Of a stretch of DNA of 7,986 nucleotides, positions 6,815-7,986 are shown one piece after another. Each line of letters begins with the position of its first letter. The first letter of the stretch is position 1. The stretch comes from CBFHMJ01 sp965656875 (GTDB lineage Bacteria; Pseudomonadota; Gammaproteobacteria; Enterobacterales; Alteromonadaceae). The position numbers and the translations under genes are program-made. The DNA lies in contig CBFHMJ010000051.1 in the NCBI GenBank assembly GCA_965656875.1, forward strand, positions 1-7,986, read 5' to 3'. The notes beneath the pieces are model-generated. The model was not told the origin of the DNA, ran no database searches, and worked only from the letters and a program-made list of their open reading frames with translations.

Positions 6815-7332
6815 TGAGATATTATTGCATGTTTATTGCGCTGTTCTTTTTGGTTGCCGGTGAATCTCTTGCCAGTCCAGTTGATAGAGACTTGCTTGCA
6901 CAGCTAGATAGTGACAATGCGATAGAGGCTTTATCGAAGATGAAGTTACACCCTAAAGAATACGTTAAGTTATTAGTTGAACAATTAACCACCACTGGCA
7001 ACACTGATAAAATTACTTTCGATAACATCAATGAAAGGAGGGTTGATTTACATAATGTATGGGTTGTCCGAGCACTGAGGTACTTAACAGGAGTGCAGTT
7101 TTCAGCACCTTTTAATCCTGAAGCACCAACTGAGGGGATTCGATTTCAGTTTTTACGTAAAAGTGAAGGGAACTTAAAGTTCTTCGGGGTTAAAATGTCG
7201 ACCGAAACAATATATTTAGCACCTATCGATGTGCAAGTTGAAATAATCAAAAATTGGCACAGGTGGTCATGCGAAAATATTGACACTCATTCATATCCAG
7301 ATGAAGTGGATATTAATGAATGGTACTTTTAA
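6811..7332 (+). CDS. Putative periplasmic immunity protein with Sec signal peptide
   Basis: This gene overlaps the toxin stop codon in an ATGA arrangement (stop 6812-6814; start ATG 6811 or 6814). The product has about 173 residues. It begins with a short N-region (MMRYY), a hydrophobic core (about residues 6-17) and a likely signal peptidase site after S19-L20-A21, giving a soluble periplasmic protein of about 150 residues. No lipobox Cys is placed for lipidation. The mature part starts with helices (DLLAQLDSDNAIEALSKM), has a mixed centre including VVRALRYLTGVQF, and ends in an acidic and aromatic tail (SYPDEVDINEWYF). I do not recognise a named immunity family. Role is inferred from position; export indicates that the partner toxin acts in the periplasm. 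Confidence 0.7.
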   Translation: MMRYYCMFIALFFLVAGESLASPVDRDLLAQLDSDNAIEALSKMKLHPKEYVKLLVEQLTTTGNTDKITFDNINERRVDLHNVWVVRALRYLTGVQFSAPFNPEAPTEGIRFQFLRKSEGNLKFFGVKMSTETIYLAPIDVQVEIIKNWHRWSCENIDTHSYPDEVDINEWYF

Positions 7333-7346
7333 TTTTGAAAGGTCTG

Positions 7347-7371
7347 GCTCGAATCTTGTGTAGGTTCGGGC
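7347..7371 (+). terminator. Hairpin after the third immunity gene
   Basis: A 9-bp stem with two G-T pairs, GCTCGAATC (7347-7355) with GGTTCGGGC (7363-7371), closes a 7-base loop. It is 14 bases after the stop codon, close to the spacing after the other two immunity genes. No T-run follows. Confidence 0.4.
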
Positions 7372-7394
7372 ATTCGCAATCTCAACTGCTCCGG

Positions 7395-7454
7395 ATTACC
7401 AGCAATCTTCATCACTGTATAAACTTTTCCCGTTTTTAACTATATTCTCGAAAG
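7395..7454 (+). repeat. 60-bp downstream block, copy 2
   Basis: It matches 4572-4631 with seven mismatches and no gaps. It follows the hairpin after the third immunity gene and ends 11 bases before the GTAAGCGTC tip at 7466. It marks the shared 3' flank of units 2 and 3; no such block is seen after unit 1. Confidence 0.8.
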
Positions 7455-7465
7455 TTACCCATACC

Positions 7466-7535
7466 GTAAGCGTCCGATAACCCCACCTGCTACAAATGAA
7501 TGTTCCATGGTAGTCGTTCGGGTCCACGTTCAGGC
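7466..7535 (+). mobile_element. Possible IS66-like tip, cut off by the IS21-type end
   Basis: GTAAGCGTCC (7466-7475) resembles the tips at 1997 and 4697 (GTAA-C/G-CGTC) and the GTAAGCG start common in IS66 elements. The sequence after the first ten bases does not align with the other two ends, so it is either another IS66 relative or chance. No gene is seen between 7466 and 7535. Confidence 0.35.
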
Positions 7536-7553
7536 TGCATATTACCATGATGC

Positions 7554-7607
7554 CGATCACTCAACTTTCTTTCTGTAGAGCCAGGCACAAATTAGCTTGA
7601 GTGATCG
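7554..7607. repeat. 11-bp inverted repeat in the IS21-type end
   Basis: CGATCACTCAA (7554-7564) and TTGAGTGATCG (7597-7607) are perfect inverted copies 32 bases apart. They lie between istB and the presumed tip, where transposase-binding repeats sit in IS21 elements. Confidence 0.6.
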
Positions 7608-7642
7608 CTATCAGTCAAGATTACACTTACTTTCCGCATTGA

Positions 7643-7986
7643 TTACCCCTTTAGTTCCAGTCGGGTTCCACTGTGGACGAGGCGATCTAATATCGCATCT
7701 GCATGAGTTGACTCACCGATCATGTCATACCATTTATCTATTAGCCGTTGGCAGGCAATGATCGTCGATTTTAAACCATATCGAGCGTCCATCAGCTCCA
7801 GTAAGTCACTCCGTTGTTGAGCTGTGAGAGGTTCTAATCCCCAGTCGTCTAAAATCAATACCTGTGCCATAGCAAGCCTGTTCATGAACTTACGGTAACT
7901 GCCATCAGCCTGAGAGAGATACATTTTTTCCAGTAGCTCTTTGAGTCTGAAGTAGTAAACGCTATGGCCTTGTTGACAGAAGTGAT
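7643..7986 (-). CDS. istB: IstB-like ATP-binding protein of an IS21 element, C-terminal part (5' end outside window)
   Basis: The minus-strand frame is open from the right edge through FCQQGHSVYYFRLKELLEKM into the ATG at 7922-7924, so that ATG is internal. LILDDWGLEP is the Walker B region of the IstB AAA+ ATPase, and STIIACQRLIDKWYDMIG and ADAILDRLVHSG are standard IstB blocks. IstB assists the IstA transposase in target choice. The protein ends RLELKG followed by TAA, while family members usually read LKGESMRK; the next codons here are indeed S-M-R-K-V. The stop therefore sits where Glu is expected, a nonsense change removing about 15 residues. The Walker A part would lie to the right. Function of this copy is uncertain. 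Confidence 0.85.
   Translation of the reverse strand, partial: HFCQQGHSVYYFRLKELLEKMYLSQADGSYRKFMNRLAMAQVLILDDWGLEPLTAQQRSDLLELMDARYGLKSTIIACQRLIDKWYDMIGESTHADAILDRLVHSGTRLELKG

Larger units (their letters stand above)
7536..7986 (-). mobile_element. Terminal part of an IS21-family element (continues to the right)
   Basis: The stretch holds the 3' part of istB and its downstream end region, with TGCATATTACC at 7536 as a guessed tip (IS21-type ends often finish in TG/CA). An inverted pair of 11-base repeats at 7554-7564 and 7597-7607 fits the repeated terminal sequences of this family. The exact end cannot be fixed without the other end or a target duplication. Confidence 0.5.

Noticed and set aside
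1..7986. CRISPR array, tRNA or rRNA genes
   Set aside because: No short regularly spaced repeats, and no cloverleaf or rRNA-like sequence seen. All repeats belong to the rhs core, IS ends or the 60-bp block.

Overview
The window is a tandem array of Rhs polymorphic-toxin 'tips'. Three copies of the same 3' end of an rhs core gene (1-629, 2615-3243, 5391-6019) align without a gap. Each copy ends at the same DPTGY codons and then switches to an unrelated, more AT-rich C-terminal toxin region followed by a small candidate immunity gene. Protein style and the IS66- and IS21-type elements suggest a gammaproteobacterium, perhaps a marine or Vibrio/Shewanella-like one. That placement is a guess; genus cannot be read from the sequence.

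Layout. (1) 1-1559 is the end of an rhs gene that enters from the left. Its toxin domain is JAB/MPN-like (HTHP...SGGD), and it overlaps a lipoprotein-type immunity gene (1534-1944) closed by a good terminator. (2) 1997-2098 is a decayed IS66-type left end fused to an rhs core fragment (2099-3534). An in-frame TAA separates this core from its nuclease-like toxin domain (3535-4038). An Imm26-like gene follows (4048-4521), then a hairpin and a 60-bp block that recurs later. (3) 4697-5133 is a second IS66-type left end with intact tnpA and the first codons of tnpB, fused to a third rhs core fragment (5134-6814). Its toxin region is open and unfamiliar and carries a YGET motif. It overlaps a Sec-signal immunity gene (6811-7332), and a hairpin and the second copy of the 60-bp block come next. 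(4) From about 7466 the window holds another IS66-like tip and then an IS21-type end with the 3' part of istB on the minus strand.

How it works. Rhs proteins carry a C-terminal toxin released behind the core, and the adjacent immunity protein protects the producer and its kin. Units 2 and 3 lack an N-terminus and a native start, so they look like orphan tips. They could replace the tip of the full-length gene by recombination through the shared core. Two immunity proteins carry export signals and one does not, which suggests two envelope-acting toxins and one cytoplasmic nuclease. The repeated order of IS66 end, rhs tip, immunity gene, hairpin and 60-bp block, with different IS/rhs breakpoints, is the most unusual feature of the window.
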